Shown here piece by piece: positions 26,017-35,115 of a DNA stretch of 64,000 bases. Position 1 is the first letter of the stretch, and each line of letters opens with the position of its first letter. Origin of the DNA: Bacteroides intestinalis. GTDB taxonomy: Bacteria > Bacteroidota > Bacteroidia > Bacteroidales > Bacteroidaceae. The position numbers and the translations under genes were made by a program. The stretch is taken from assembly GCF_003464595.1 (NCBI RefSeq), contig NZ_QRZF01000007.1:124001-188000 (forward strand), written 5' to 3'. Below the pieces are notes generated by a model. The model did no database searches. It saw only the letters and a program-made list of their open reading frames with translations, and was not told the origin of the DNA.

Positions 26017-27700
26017 TTTCTTTTACATCACTACTTGCCTCTACTACATTTACCACATAATCGCCCAGCTTTTCGCACTCTGCGATAATATCCATATAGT
26101 AAACGCCCATCTGATAATCATATTCCTTATTATTAACATCCAGAATATTCTGATTCTTCAGTTGGTTACGATAATTATTAATTTCATTCTCAATATTGAA
26201 TGACTTATTCACGTCAATGCTTTGGTGGTCGGAACGTTCCACTACAACAATCATCTGTGCCAACGCATCATCCGTCAGTTTCATCATAAAGTGAATATGG
26301 TCATATTGTTTTTCTGTGAAGTCCTGATTGGTCTGACGCTTACGGTTGACGGTACGCGCAAGATTATAGCAGCTGTCACCGATACTCTCTATTTCCGTCA
26401 CTTCACGAAGCATGGCACGAATCTGAAGCTTACTTTCCGAACTCAAACGTCCGTCAGACACCTGGTTCAGATAATTGGCTATCTCCAACTCCATATTATC
26501 GCTGATATTCTCATATTTCTCGATACGGCTGAACAGCTTATTATAATCATCGTCTTTATCCGTATGCAGCAGATCCTGTACCATATTGAACATACGATGA
26601 GTACGCTCTGCAAACAGATGAATTTCTTTACGCGCCTGCAATATGGAAAGCTCCGCTGTAGAAAGCATACCACCGGAAATAAAGCGGAGACGATATTCCT
26701 CGTCGGCTTCTTTCTGCGGAATAATGGCGCAAACCGTACGTTCTATCAATTTCACAAACCAGATCAGCAACAATACATTGCAGATGTTGAAGCAAGTGTG
26801 AAATGCTGATAACTTAAATGAAACTGCTACGGCAGGGTCTTTCGTTCCCATCACGTTTTCCACAAACCACGATACGGCACTCGTAAACGGAGTGAAAAGA
26901 CAAAGCACCCAGATAACACCGAAGACATTGAATACCAGGTGAGCCAATGCAGCCCTCCTCGCCTGCGTATTACCGGTTAAAGCAGCAAGATTGGCGGTAA
27001 TGGTAGTACCGATATTCTCGCCCAATACTAATGCCGCTCCCAATTCAAAGCTAATCCATCCATTGGCACACATGATAAGCGTAATAGCCATCGTCGCTGC
27101 CGATGCCTGCACAACCATAGTCAAAATAGTACCAATAAACACAAACAACAGAATAGAAATATATCCCATATCGGTATAACTCTGCACAAAAGCCAGCATT
27201 TCCGGATTTGCTTTCAAATCCGGTGCATTGGATTGCAGCATAGAAAGTCCCATAAAGAGGAAAGAAAAACCGAAAATGAATTCGCCGATAGACTTACGAT
27301 GACTTTTTTGAGAGAAGAGGAGAGGGATGCCGAAGGCAAGTAGAGGAAGTGCGAAAGCGGCTATATCGACTTTGAAGCCTAATGCTGAGATAATCCATGC
27401 TGTAACGGTAGTACCGATATTAGCTCCCATAATTACGCCGATGGATTGGGATAAGGTCAGCAGTCCGGCGTTTACAAAACTCACCACCATAACGGTAGTT
27501 GCAGAAGAGGATTGAATCAGTGCTGTGATCAGCACACCCGTCAGTACCCCGGTTACCCGGTTGGTAGTCATTGCCGTTAGAATTTTCCGGAGCCTGTCGC
27601 CGGCAAACTTTTGAAGTCCTTCACTCATTATCTTCATTCCGTACAGGAATAATGCCAGTGAGCCAAGCAGCTTTAAAAAATCATAAAAAGAATATTCCAT
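26003..27700 (-). CDS. Na/Pi cotransporter family protein with PhoU-like tail
   Basis: 565 residues. Two inverted transport repeats carry [17 protein letters not shown] and [15 protein letters not shown], each followed by NIGTTxTA, the signature of NptA/YjbB-type sodium-phosphate transporters. After about nine helices, residues about 340-560 form a PhoU-like helical domain. It may move phosphate out of or into the cell; YjbB exports it in E. coli. The N-terminus [13 protein letters not shown] is standard. Confidence 0.94.
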   Translation of the reverse strand: MEYSFYDFLKLLGSLALFLYGMKIMSEGLQKFAGDRLRKILTAMTTNRVTGVLTGVLITALIQSSSATTVMVVSFVNAGLLTLSQSIGVIMGANIGTTVTAWIISALGFKVDIAAFALPLLAFGIPLLFSQKSHRKSIGEFIFGFSFLFMGLSMLQSNAPDLKANPEMLAFVQSYTDMGYISILLFVFIGTILTMVVQASAATMAITLIMCANGWISFELGAALVLGENIGTTITANLAALTGNTQARRAALAHLVFNVFGVIWVLCLFTPFTSAVSWFVENVMGTKDPAVAVSFKLSAFHTCFNICNVLLLIWFVKLIERTVCAIIPQKEADEEYRLRFISGGMLSTAELSILQARKEIHLFAERTHRMFNMVQDLLHTDKDDDYNKLFSRIEKYENISDNMELEIANYLNQVSDGRLSSESKLQIRAMLREVTEIESIGDSCYNLARTVNRKRQTNQDFTEKQYDHIHFMMKLTDDALAQMIVVVERSDHQSIDVNKSFNIENEINNYRNQLKNQNILDVNNKEYDYQMGVYYMDIIAECEKLGDYVVNVVEASSDVKEKKAS

Positions 27701-27781
27701 CTTTAATTAATTAGAAGGTTTTATGCCACATCTGTTATTATATCTATATTTAACGTATTAATCACCTAAAAAGGAGACGTC

Positions 27782-29455
27782 ATGAAACACATGTTACAAA
27801 TTTGTTGCAAAAATAATAATATTTCTAAAGAATTCCCCATCGGGAGTTCACTTTTGGATATTTATTACGGTTTTAATCTTAATTTTCCCTATCAGGTTGT
27901 CAGTGCGAAAGTTAATAACCGGTCCGAAGGATTGAATTTCCGGGTATATAATAATAAAGATGTAGAATTCCTCGATATACGCGATTCATCCGGCTTGCGG
28001 ACATACGTACGCAGCCTTTGTTTCGTACTTTATAAAGCTGTCAGCGAACTGTTCCCCGAAGGCAAACTTTTTGTAGAACATCCTGTCTCCAAAGGATATT
28101 TTTGCAATCTCCGCATCGGACGCCCGATTACCTTGGAAGATGTATCCGCCATTAAAAAGCGTATGCAGGAAATCATAGATGAAAATATCACATACCGCCG
28201 CACAGAATGTCATACCACCGAAGCAGTACGCATCTTCAATGAACGGGGAATGACGGACAAAGTGAAACTACTGGAAACCTCAGGTTCTATCTATACCTAT
28301 TATTACTCGTTAGGCGACACCATCGACTATTATTATGGCAACCTGTTACCCAGTACCGGTTTTATCTGGCTGTTCGATATTGTAAAATACTACGATGGCT
28401 TATTACTACGCATACCCAACAAAGCAAATCCCAATGTTTTGGAAGAAGTTGTCAAGCAAGAAAAAATGCTCGATGTCTTCAAAGAACATCTCCGTTGGAA
28501 CTACATCATGGGGTTGGGCAATGTAGGAGATTTCAATCTTGCCTGTGAACAGGGGCATGCCACCGACCTGATCAACGTAGCCGAAGCACTGCAAGAAAAA
28601 AAGATAGCCCAGATTGCCGATGATATTTATCACCGTGGTGAAAATGGTAACCGTGTGAAACTGGTACTTATCTCCGGTCCCTCTTCTTCGGGTAAGACCA
28701 CTTTCAGCAAACGTCTTTCCGTACAGCTTATGACGAACGGACTTCGCCCATATCCTATAGCTCTGGATAATTACTTTGTGAACCGGGAAGATACCCCAAG
28801 AGATGCGAATGGCGATTATGATTACGAATCACTTTACGCACTCGATCTCAAAAAGTTTGAGGAAGACCTGAAAGCTCTGTTAAGAGGTGAAGAAATAGAC
28901 TTGCCGAGTTTCAACTTCACCACCGGACAGCGTGAATATAAAGGTGACAAGTTACGGATAGACGAGCATACCATCCTTATTCTGGAAGGTATTCATGCAC
29001 TGAATCCTGAACTCACCCCGCAAATACCGGCAGAGAATAAATACAAAATCTATGTGTCCGCCCTGACTACTATTTCTCTGGACGACCATAACTGGATTCC
29101 CACAACGGACAACCGTTTGTTGCGCCGTATTATCCGCGACTTCAACTACCGCGGCTACTCGGCACGGGAAACCATTTCCCGCTGGCCCAGCGTACGAGCC
29201 GGAGAAGACAAATGGATATTCCCTTATCAGGAAAATGCCGATGTGATGTTCAACTCCGCACTGTTGTTTGAGTTTGCCGTACTGCGCTGCCATGCCGAAC
29301 CCATATTGACCAGTGTGCCTCGCAACTGCCCTGAGTATGCCGAAGCGTACCGTTTGTTGAAGTTCATCAAATATTTTACACCCATACAAGACAAAGAAAT
29401 ACCGTTTACCTCATTATTACGTGAATTTTTAGGCGGAAGTAGTTTCAAATACTAA
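27782..29455 (+). CDS. TGS/ThrRS-like domain fused to uridine kinase-like nucleoside kinase
   Basis: 557 residues. The first 60 resemble a TGS domain and residues about 60-230 the editing/SAD region of threonyl-tRNA synthetase (HPVSKGYFCNL). The C-terminal half is a uridine kinase/phosphoribulokinase P-loop enzyme with LISGPSSSGKTTFSKRL (Walker A) and LILEGIHALN. The fusion is common in Bacteroidetes and Firmicutes, and its substrate is not settled. A good AAGGAG lies just before the first ATG, which supports the start. It has a divergent neighbour (Na/Pi gene). Confidence 0.93.
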   Translation: MKHMLQICCKNNNISKEFPIGSSLLDIYYGFNLNFPYQVVSAKVNNRSEGLNFRVYNNKDVEFLDIRDSSGLRTYVRSLCFVLYKAVSELFPEGKLFVEHPVSKGYFCNLRIGRPITLEDVSAIKKRMQEIIDENITYRRTECHTTEAVRIFNERGMTDKVKLLETSGSIYTYYYSLGDTIDYYYGNLLPSTGFIWLFDIVKYYDGLLLRIPNKANPNVLEEVVKQEKMLDVFKEHLRWNYIMGLGNVGDFNLACEQGHATDLINVAEALQEKKIAQIADDIYHRGENGNRVKLVLISGPSSSGKTTFSKRLSVQLMTNGLRPYPIALDNYFVNREDTPRDANGDYDYESLYALDLKKFEEDLKALLRGEEIDLPSFNFTTGQREYKGDKLRIDEHTILILEGIHALNPELTPQIPAENKYKIYVSALTTISLDDHNWIPTTDNRLLRRIIRDFNYRGYSARETISRWPSVRAGEDKWIFPYQENADVMFNSALLFEFAVLRCHAEPILTSVPRNCPEYAEAYRLLKFIKYFTPIQDKEIPFTSLLREFLGGSSFKY

Positions 29456-29465
29456 AAGATTATTT

Positions 29466-29473
29466 TACTTTTG
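29466..29473 (+). promoter_or_regulatory. -7 element before the TPR/HATPase gene
   Basis: TACTTTTG, 24 bases before the ATG at 29497. It matches TAnnTTTG and is directly after the nucleoside kinase stop. Confidence 0.5.
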
Positions 29474-29496
29474 CTTGCAAATTCATATAAATAGTT

Positions 29497-31011
29497 ATGC
29501 TCATGAAACAATTTGCTTTCATTCTATCTCTCGTATTGTGTTTAAGCACAATGACTCTCGCGCAAAACACCAGCCGCGCCGATGAGCTAATGCAACAGGC
29601 ACAAACTAACCTGAAACAAAAAGAATATATTAAAGCCCGTTACCTTTTCCTGCAAGCTTACAATGCTTTCTCCTCACAAGAAAAGTATGACAAGGCTGTA
29701 GAGTGCGGTGTTAACGCCAGCGCCCTCTATCATCGGGAAAACTATTATAAGGAAGCTTTCGAGCTGTTGCGCGGTGCGGAACTATTGGTTACAGGAGGCG
29801 AACAGAAAAGTGGCAAGGCTATGCCGGATCTGCGCTTCCGTATCAATAAGGAGCGCCTGCAAATGTACATCAACCTTAAGAACCCTGCTCGAGCCAAAGA
29901 GCAACTGACCAAGCTGGAAGAAACTGCTAAAGCAGCCAAAAATGACTCTCTCAATAATGATTTGCTCTATACTCAGGCCAATTATTATTATACTTTCGGC
30001 ATGAATTCGCAAGGAGATGCCTATATCAACCGCCTGATCGGTCAATATAAGGAACAGAAAAACTACGCTAAAGTAGACGAGTCTTATAAGACATTGATCG
30101 ACATTGCCCGCAAAGCAAATAATGCCGGACTAGTGGCCCGCACTTACGACAAGTACATTCTTTGGACGGATTCTGTAAAAGCACTTACCGCCCAGGATGA
30201 ACTGAATGTTCTGAAACGGAAGTATGACGAGAGCCTGCAAACTATCGAAGAGAAAGACAGCTCTCTCTCCGCCAAGCAGTACATCATCATTGGTCTTTGC
30301 ATCCTCGCCGGACTCCTTGCTGCTGTATTAGTACTGGCCGGCATCGTATTGCTGCGTTTCGTTCTCCTTACCCGGAAGCAAAAGAAAGCCATCCAGATTG
30401 CGAACGAGCACAATGAACTGAAAACCCAGTTTATCCAGAATATCTCAGCACAAATGGAGCCAACCCTGAATACTCTGGATGGAACGCAACCGGGCGTTCG
30501 TGCCCTGAAGGGTTTTGCAGAACACATTCAAGAGCTGTCCGACTTGGAAAACACCTTATCAGAGGCTTACGAAATGCGTGAAATCAACATCAATACTTTC
30601 TGTGAAAGTGTTATGGATAAGATTAAAAGCGGCTTGAAACCAGACATAACTACTGCCGTCAATGCACCGAAACTCAGTGTAAAAACGAATCCGGAACAAC
30701 TTGAACGCATTCTTCTCCACTTGCTGAACAATGCAGCCGAGTTTACTCCCGAAGGTGGCAAAATCTGGTTGGACTTCAAAAAACGTGGAGCACACACTCA
30801 TCAGTTCATCATAAGCGATACAGGAACTGGCATTGCCGAAGAAGAACAAGCAGACCTATTCAAGCCTTTCACCAAAGTGAAAGACCTTACAGAAGGTGAC
30901 GGTTTAGGACTACCTATTTGTTCTCTAATTGCTACTAAAATGAATGGTAGTCTGACGCTGGACAGCAGTTATACCAAGGGTTGTCGTTTTGTTTTGGAAC
31001 TACATACCTGA
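29497..31011 (+). CDS. TPR-containing histidine-kinase-like protein lacking the phosphoacceptor His
   Basis: 504 residues (502 from the ATG at 29503, MKQFAFILSLVL, which gives a cleaner signal peptide). Periplasmic TPR-like helices lie at about 25-230, a membrane helix at about 265-290, then a HisKA-like helix and HATPase with N-box LLNNAAEFTP and G-boxes SDTGTGI and GDGLGLPIC. At the H-box, where kinases read NISHELRTPL, this protein has NISAQMEPTLNTL: the His is Ala (residue 318). The ATPase motifs are intact, so it may bind ATP without normal autophosphorylation. No regulator is adjacent; the peptide locus begins just downstream after a terminator. Confidence 0.9.
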   Translation: MLMKQFAFILSLVLCLSTMTLAQNTSRADELMQQAQTNLKQKEYIKARYLFLQAYNAFSSQEKYDKAVECGVNASALYHRENYYKEAFELLRGAELLVTGGEQKSGKAMPDLRFRINKERLQMYINLKNPARAKEQLTKLEETAKAAKNDSLNNDLLYTQANYYYTFGMNSQGDAYINRLIGQYKEQKNYAKVDESYKTLIDIARKANNAGLVARTYDKYILWTDSVKALTAQDELNVLKRKYDESLQTIEEKDSSLSAKQYIIIGLCILAGLLAAVLVLAGIVLLRFVLLTRKQKKAIQIANEHNELKTQFIQNISAQMEPTLNTLDGTQPGVRALKGFAEHIQELSDLENTLSEAYEMREININTFCESVMDKIKSGLKPDITTAVNAPKLSVKTNPEQLERILLHLLNNAAEFTPEGGKIWLDFKKRGAHTHQFIISDTGTGIAEEEQADLFKPFTKVKDLTEGDGLGLPICSLIATKMNGSLTLDSSYTKGCRFVLELHT

Positions 31012-31034
31012 TAAAAAATACACCTAAAATCAAT

Positions 31035-31071
31035 AGCCCCTATTTCTGATTTATTTTCAGGAATAGGGGCT
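31035..31071 (+). terminator. intrinsic terminator after the kinase-like gene
   Basis: AGCCCCTATTTCTGA (31035-31049) and TCAGGAATAGGGGCT (31057-31071) pair with one mismatch, followed by GTTTATTTT. Confidence 0.85.
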
Positions 31072-31096
31072 GTTTATTTTCCACACCTACATTACA

Positions 31097-31126
31097 TTGT
31101 TTTATCACCAGAAACGGGTACTTTTG
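31097..31126 (+). promoter_or_regulatory. promoter of the first TPR/HTH regulator
   Basis: TTG 31097-31099, a 19-base spacer, TACTTTTG 31119-31126. It places the transcript start near 31133, which rules out the upstream in-frame start at 31097 and supports ATG 31154. Confidence 0.65.
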
Positions 31127-31153
31127 CAGGCTGCAACAACAAATGATAAATCA

Positions 31154-32779
31154 ATGAAAGCCACTGTCTTAGCTATGCTATTACTTGCATCTTGTATATT
31201 AGCGGCTTGTACTCGTTTCAGCCCGAACGCCCAACTTGTACAAGCCGATTCTCTCATACAAAAGCTTCCAGACAGCGCTTTACGCTTTTTGCAAAGCATT
31301 CAGTCGAAAGAATTTCATTCAGCAGCCGACCGTGCATATTATGCACTATTATTGACACAAGTCAAAGACAAGAATTTCATTCTGCAAACCGAGGATTCTC
31401 TAATACGTATTGCAGTGCAATATTATGATTCTACTAAAAATACGGCTATGCAGGCAAGGGCACATTATTATTTAGGATGCATTTGGAGGGACAAAGAAGA
31501 CTATCCAAATGCCTTAAGTTGCTTTTTCACAGCCATATCCTATGCCAAAAAGATTCCTGACTACAACTTAGCCGGGCATATATACAATAATATAGCAAAT
31601 CTATATTACCAGCAACGTCTGAATGAACAAGCCGACTCCATTTATCAAATAACAGAAGACCTTGCCATTAAACAAAAAAACTTCCACTTACATGTAGAAG
31701 TATTATCTCAACGAGGTATGATCAATATCAGAGAAGGGAAATATAAAGAAGCAGAGCAAATACTATTACATGCATTTGAGATTTCACGCCACAGTACATT
31801 AAAAAGTCTGATAGCTAAAACGACTTATTCCTTAAGTCTATTGTACGGACGCATGAATATGGGAGAAAAAGCTGTTGAATATGCAAAACTAAGCGTCAAT
31901 AATCAGGAAAATATAAATATGCAGTACAGGGCTTGTCTCGTCTTGGGAGATGCATATTATAAGACAGCTCAATATGATTCGGCTTTAATCTATCTAAACA
32001 AAGGGCTATACAGCAAAGATCATTCTACCAAAGCAGGCATCTATATGCGCTTAGCCGACATAGCCCAGAAACAAGGCTTACTGGAAAAAGCACTCGAAAT
32101 GGAAAGGAAATATTCCGCTTATCTGGACAGTGCTCAGCAAAAACAACAAAGTACAGCAATCGTCACAACAGAAAAAAATATACTGATACAACGTAAACAA
32201 TCAGAATATAAAAAGAATCTGGGAAAATTCTCTTACTATACGATTACAACAATAGCAACTCTCTTGTCGGTATTCTTCATCCTATGGAAAAAATACAAGA
32301 AAAGAATAAACTCTTTACAAAAAGAGTTAGAGCAACATAATTATAACCAAAAAGAAAAAGCCATTTTACAGAAGGAACTCCATTCCTTGAACACGGAACG
32401 ACAAGCATTACTCAAGGAAGCCTATGAGCACTCTGAAGTCTATGCTAAAATGAAACGGATTATCCAATCCTATAAAAAAACAGATAAATCCACTGAACAT
32501 TTCGATGAAGAAGACTGGAAACAACTCATTGCAGAAACCGACATACGATGGAACAACATAACGATACGGCTGGCAAGCAAATATCCTTTATCCTTGGACG
32601 AAATATATCTATGCTGTCTCTATTTAACCGACATGCCTACCAGCCATTTTAGATATATAATGGAATGTAGTAGAGATGCCATATATAAAAAGACCAAGCG
32701 AATATTGGAACAAAAAATGAAATGCTTTGATAAATCGACTTCACTTCGTGATATTTTGGATACACTTATCATTGAATAA
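31154..32779 (+). CDS. TPR / transmembrane / HTH one-component regulator (cassette copy 1)
   Basis: 541 residues. Lipoprotein-type signal with LAAC, then TPR repeats (about 30-340) typical of Bacteroidetes sensors, a membrane helix (about 360-380), a coiled coil (about 385-440), and a C-terminal domain (about 465-541) that reads like a degenerate LuxR-type HTH: LDEIYLCCLYL then RDAIYKKTKRILEQ. I infer a membrane-anchored regulator that senses outside with the TPRs and binds DNA inside. It heads a three-gene cassette and is paralogous to the gene at 35116-36852. The following promoter has a two-site direct repeat that is the obvious candidate target. Confidence 0.82.
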   Translation: MKATVLAMLLLASCILAACTRFSPNAQLVQADSLIQKLPDSALRFLQSIQSKEFHSAADRAYYALLLTQVKDKNFILQTEDSLIRIAVQYYDSTKNTAMQARAHYYLGCIWRDKEDYPNALSCFFTAISYAKKIPDYNLAGHIYNNIANLYYQQRLNEQADSIYQITEDLAIKQKNFHLHVEVLSQRGMINIREGKYKEAEQILLHAFEISRHSTLKSLIAKTTYSLSLLYGRMNMGEKAVEYAKLSVNNQENINMQYRACLVLGDAYYKTAQYDSALIYLNKGLYSKDHSTKAGIYMRLADIAQKQGLLEKALEMERKYSAYLDSAQQKQQSTAIVTTEKNILIQRKQSEYKKNLGKFSYYTITTIATLLSVFFILWKKYKKRINSLQKELEQHNYNQKEKAILQKELHSLNTERQALLKEAYEHSEVYAKMKRIIQSYKKTDKSTEHFDEEDWKQLIAETDIRWNNITIRLASKYPLSLDEIYLCCLYLTDMPTSHFRYIMECSRDAIYKKTKRILEQKMKCFDKSTSLRDILDTLIIE

Positions 32780-32820
32780 TGAACCAAGTCGTCTAAATAT
32801 GATAGCTTCTACTACATTTC

Positions 32821-32865
32821 TACACTTTTTATACACTTTCATTGGATAAATTCTCTCTAAATTTG
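32821..32865 (+). promoter_or_regulatory. direct-repeat operator and -7 before DUF3244 copy 1
   Basis: TACACT at 32821-32826 and 32832-32837 (11-base pitch, one helical turn) and TAAATTTG at 32858-32865. The second TACACT sits where -33 should be, 20 bases from the -7, and there is no consensus TTTG. The same layout recurs at 36909-36953. It looks activator-dependent. Confidence 0.65.
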
Positions 32866-32896
32866 CCACCGTCATAACAAATTAAAAGTATATCTT

Positions 32897-33292
32897 ATGA
32901 AAAAGTTATTATTTGTATTTTTCGTGTTAACTGTAGTATTGGGCAGCACTTCATTGCAAGCCCAGGATCGTTTTTCATTTGCTGGTGATGATGAAAGGGA
33001 AATCCCCTTAGATCCATCAGGGCCTATAGAAGGTGGTCCGATTACCCGGAGCATCATCATCCAGCCCGCCAGTGCCTATGTCGATAGTGATATAGTCACC
33101 GTAGTTTTCAACAAGGATTTGCCTTCTGCAAGTATTACCATTACAAATGTTTCTACAGGAGCAGTCGTTTATTCTGAGACTTATTCCATGCCTACACTTA
33201 TTACAATCAATGTAAGTGCAGAAAATTCCGGAGAATATCAGATAGAGATTGTATCAGATGAAATTCGCTTAAGCGGATACTTTACTCTCTAA
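32897..33292 (+). CDS. secreted DUF3244 protein (cassette copy 1)
   Basis: 131 residues. Sec signal peptide ending near SLQAQ, an acidic linker, then about 85 residues beginning TRSIIIQPASAYVDSD that alternate beta strands, in the manner of the DUF3244 family of Bacteroides (an immunoglobulin-like fold with unknown role). It has no cysteines after the signal. It lies 40 bp before the C39/VKOR gene and is probably co-transcribed. The second copy has the same length and order. In a peptide-export locus it could bind the peptide outside or act as immunity protein; there is no direct evidence. Confidence 0.85.
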   Translation: MKKLLFVFFVLTVVLGSTSLQAQDRFSFAGDDEREIPLDPSGPIEGGPITRSIIIQPASAYVDSDIVTVVFNKDLPSASITITNVSTGAVVYSETYSMPTLITINVSAENSGEYQIEIVSDEIRLSGYFTL

Positions 33293-33331
33293 CAAAGAAC
33301 CTAACCTAAACTTTAACTATAAATTTAGACT

Positions 33332-34882
33332 ATGCTGGGAGATGATTATGCCACCAGTGAAGTAGTCCATCACTTTTTACGGTCATTGACCGTAAAAGTG
33401 AGCAGGACTACTATATGCCGTCTGCTCGACAATCCGTTGGGCAACACCATGCAAGGTATTAGTGACGCTTTAGATGCACTTCATGTAAAGAACGTAGTTT
33501 ACCAACTTCAACCCCAATATCTGGAGAAGCTGCACGGCCCGTTCATTACCCAATTGGAAACAAGCCATTCTACATTCTGTCTTGTTGAAAAGATAGAACA
33601 GGATCGGCTCATTATCACTACTTCCGAAGTCAGCCACATGCCCATAAGTAGAAAATTATTTATTCACCAATGGACAGGAGTTGTCCTGTTGGGTGAAACC
33701 ACTCGGGAAACCATCTGTGAATCTCATTGCCTGATCAAAAATATTAATTATATGTGTCGGCAACACAGAATACTAATTGCCGGGATCATATCTGTCCTCT
33801 TAGTTTTTTCTTCAATCTGGAGCAGAAATTATCCCCCCGGATTACCACTCTATCTCTCTGCATTAACTTGCGGTATTCTCATTTCTACTATAATCCTATA
33901 CAAAGAAATGGTAGACCATCATTTTCTACACCGTTTCTGCCATATAGGTAAAGTTATAGATTGCAATGAAGTACTCAAATCCAAGGGTGCAAGTATTGCA
34001 GGAATAGGAATTGGAGAGCTATCGTGGATGTATTTCACCACTATGTTCTTCTTCACAGCCGTCTGTCCCGAAGAGTTTCATTTTTTGGCTGCCCTGTCTG
34101 TTTTCATAGCAATTGCATTTACGCTATACTCTATTATATATCAGATATTCTTTATTTATAAAGCCTGTCTATTTTGTATGCTCACCACCTTCTCGGTCTG
34201 GCTGACAGCAGCATCGCTTTATATCATACGGAATAACTTTGAATGGAGATTTTCCATCCGGATTCTCTTTTCTATGATTGCAGTCAGCGTTATCTGCCTG
34301 ATATTCTGGATACAGGCAAAAGCACTTGTTTCTTCAGACAAGGAGAAGCGTTTCATGAAGGTCAAATTATCCGGTCTACTCAATCCAATCACTTTCCAGA
34401 AGCTACTGGCGTTAAAGCCTAAAGTCAGAACGATGATCCATCCTGATATAGCTTTACACAATTCTGCCGATCATACAAAAGACAGACTGATGGTAGTTGT
34501 GAATCCCAACTGCAAGGCATGCGCCAAAGTTCACCACCACATTCGGGAGATCTCAGCGGATATATCCATCTCATTAGTCATATACACCAATGATCGTCTG
34601 GGAGCACATATTGCACAGACAATTCTCTCCGCCTATCTCTCCGAAGGTTGGGAAAAGGCTACTTATTTACTGGAGGAATGGTTCGAGATTCAGGAAATAC
34701 CGGGTGTAGAGAAATACTACATCAATGACGTTGCACAGCTACTTTGGAGACAGCAACAAGAATATTGTGAGCGAAATAATATCAGTCATACACCAGCGGT
34801 TATTGTCAACGGACACTATATGCCAAGCGTTTATCAATTGGCCGAATTGAAGTATTTATTAGTATCCTCGGATAACAGATAA
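33332..34882 (+). CDS. C39-like / VKOR / thioredoxin fusion protein (cassette copy 1)
   Basis: 516 residues. Residues 1-125 resemble the C39 peptidase fold of bacteriocin exporters (the end FIHQWTGVVLL is typical), but the catalytic Cys and His are missing (SHSTFCLVEK stands where HFVV is expected). Residues about 145-330 are a vitamin K epoxide reductase domain with membrane helices, loop cysteines C203 and C211 (FCHIGKVIDCNEVL) and CLFC at 279-282. The C-terminal thioredoxin-like part has CKAC at 395-398. VKOR oxidises thioredoxin partners with quinone and makes disulfides. I infer that the dead C39 domain holds the GG-leader precursor while VKOR/thioredoxin oxidises it. Confidence 0.88.
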   Translation: MLGDDYATSEVVHHFLRSLTVKVSRTTICRLLDNPLGNTMQGISDALDALHVKNVVYQLQPQYLEKLHGPFITQLETSHSTFCLVEKIEQDRLIITTSEVSHMPISRKLFIHQWTGVVLLGETTRETICESHCLIKNINYMCRQHRILIAGIISVLLVFSSIWSRNYPPGLPLYLSALTCGILISTIILYKEMVDHHFLHRFCHIGKVIDCNEVLKSKGASIAGIGIGELSWMYFTTMFFFTAVCPEEFHFLAALSVFIAIAFTLYSIIYQIFFIYKACLFCMLTTFSVWLTAASLYIIRNNFEWRFSIRILFSMIAVSVICLIFWIQAKALVSSDKEKRFMKVKLSGLLNPITFQKLLALKPKVRTMIHPDIALHNSADHTKDRLMVVVNPNCKACAKVHHHIREISADISISLVIYTNDRLGAHIAQTILSAYLSEGWEKATYLLEEWFEIQEIPGVEKYYINDVAQLLWRQQQEYCERNNISHTPAVIVNGHYMPSVYQLAELKYLLVSSDNR

Positions 34883-34913
34883 GAAGCAAATAGAAGCTTT
34901 ATAAAGAAAGTAT

Positions 34914-35017
34914 TCTCCCTTTATAGAGAATCTTTTCTCAATATGGTGAGAGTTTCTTCTCAATATGATGAGAATAAACTCTTAATTATGTGAGAAAAGA
35001 TTCTCAACGTGTTGAGA
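34914..35017. repeat. five 22-bp-spaced palindromes of the TCTCA-N6-TGAGA type
   Basis: Starts 34914, 34936, 34958, 34980 and 35002, exactly 22 bases apart. Examples: TCTCAATATGGTGAGA, TCTCAATATGATGAGA, TCTCAACGTGTTGAGA. The first (TCTCCCTTTATAGAGA) and fourth (TCTTAATTATGTGAGA) are weaker. The array fills the gap between the first VKOR gene and the promoter of the second regulator (-33 at 35058). It is not CRISPR: units and spacers are too short, and spacers are 6 bases. Confidence 0.85.
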
Positions 35018-35057
35018 AAGATAAGAAGAAAGAGAACTCAAAAAACATACAGTTGCC

Positions 35058-35088
35058 TTGGTAATATTTCTCAAAAGAGATACCTTTG
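35058..35088 (+). promoter_or_regulatory. promoter of the second TPR/HTH regulator
   Basis: TTG 35058-35060, a 20-base spacer, TACCTTTG 35081-35088. It excludes the upstream in-frame start at 35086 (inside the -7) and supports ATG 35116. Confidence 0.65.
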
Positions 35089-35115
35089 TATACTACTAAC
35101 CAAATACTCATCAAA

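Noticed and set aside
31097..31153. Longer N-terminus of the first TPR regulator
   Set aside because: It would begin inside the -33 element and precede the predicted transcript start; the lipoprotein signal begins at 31154.
34914..35017. CRISPR array
   Set aside because: Units are only 16-18-base palindromes with 4-6-base gaps; there is no spacer diversity and no cas genes. The same holds for 12543-12652.
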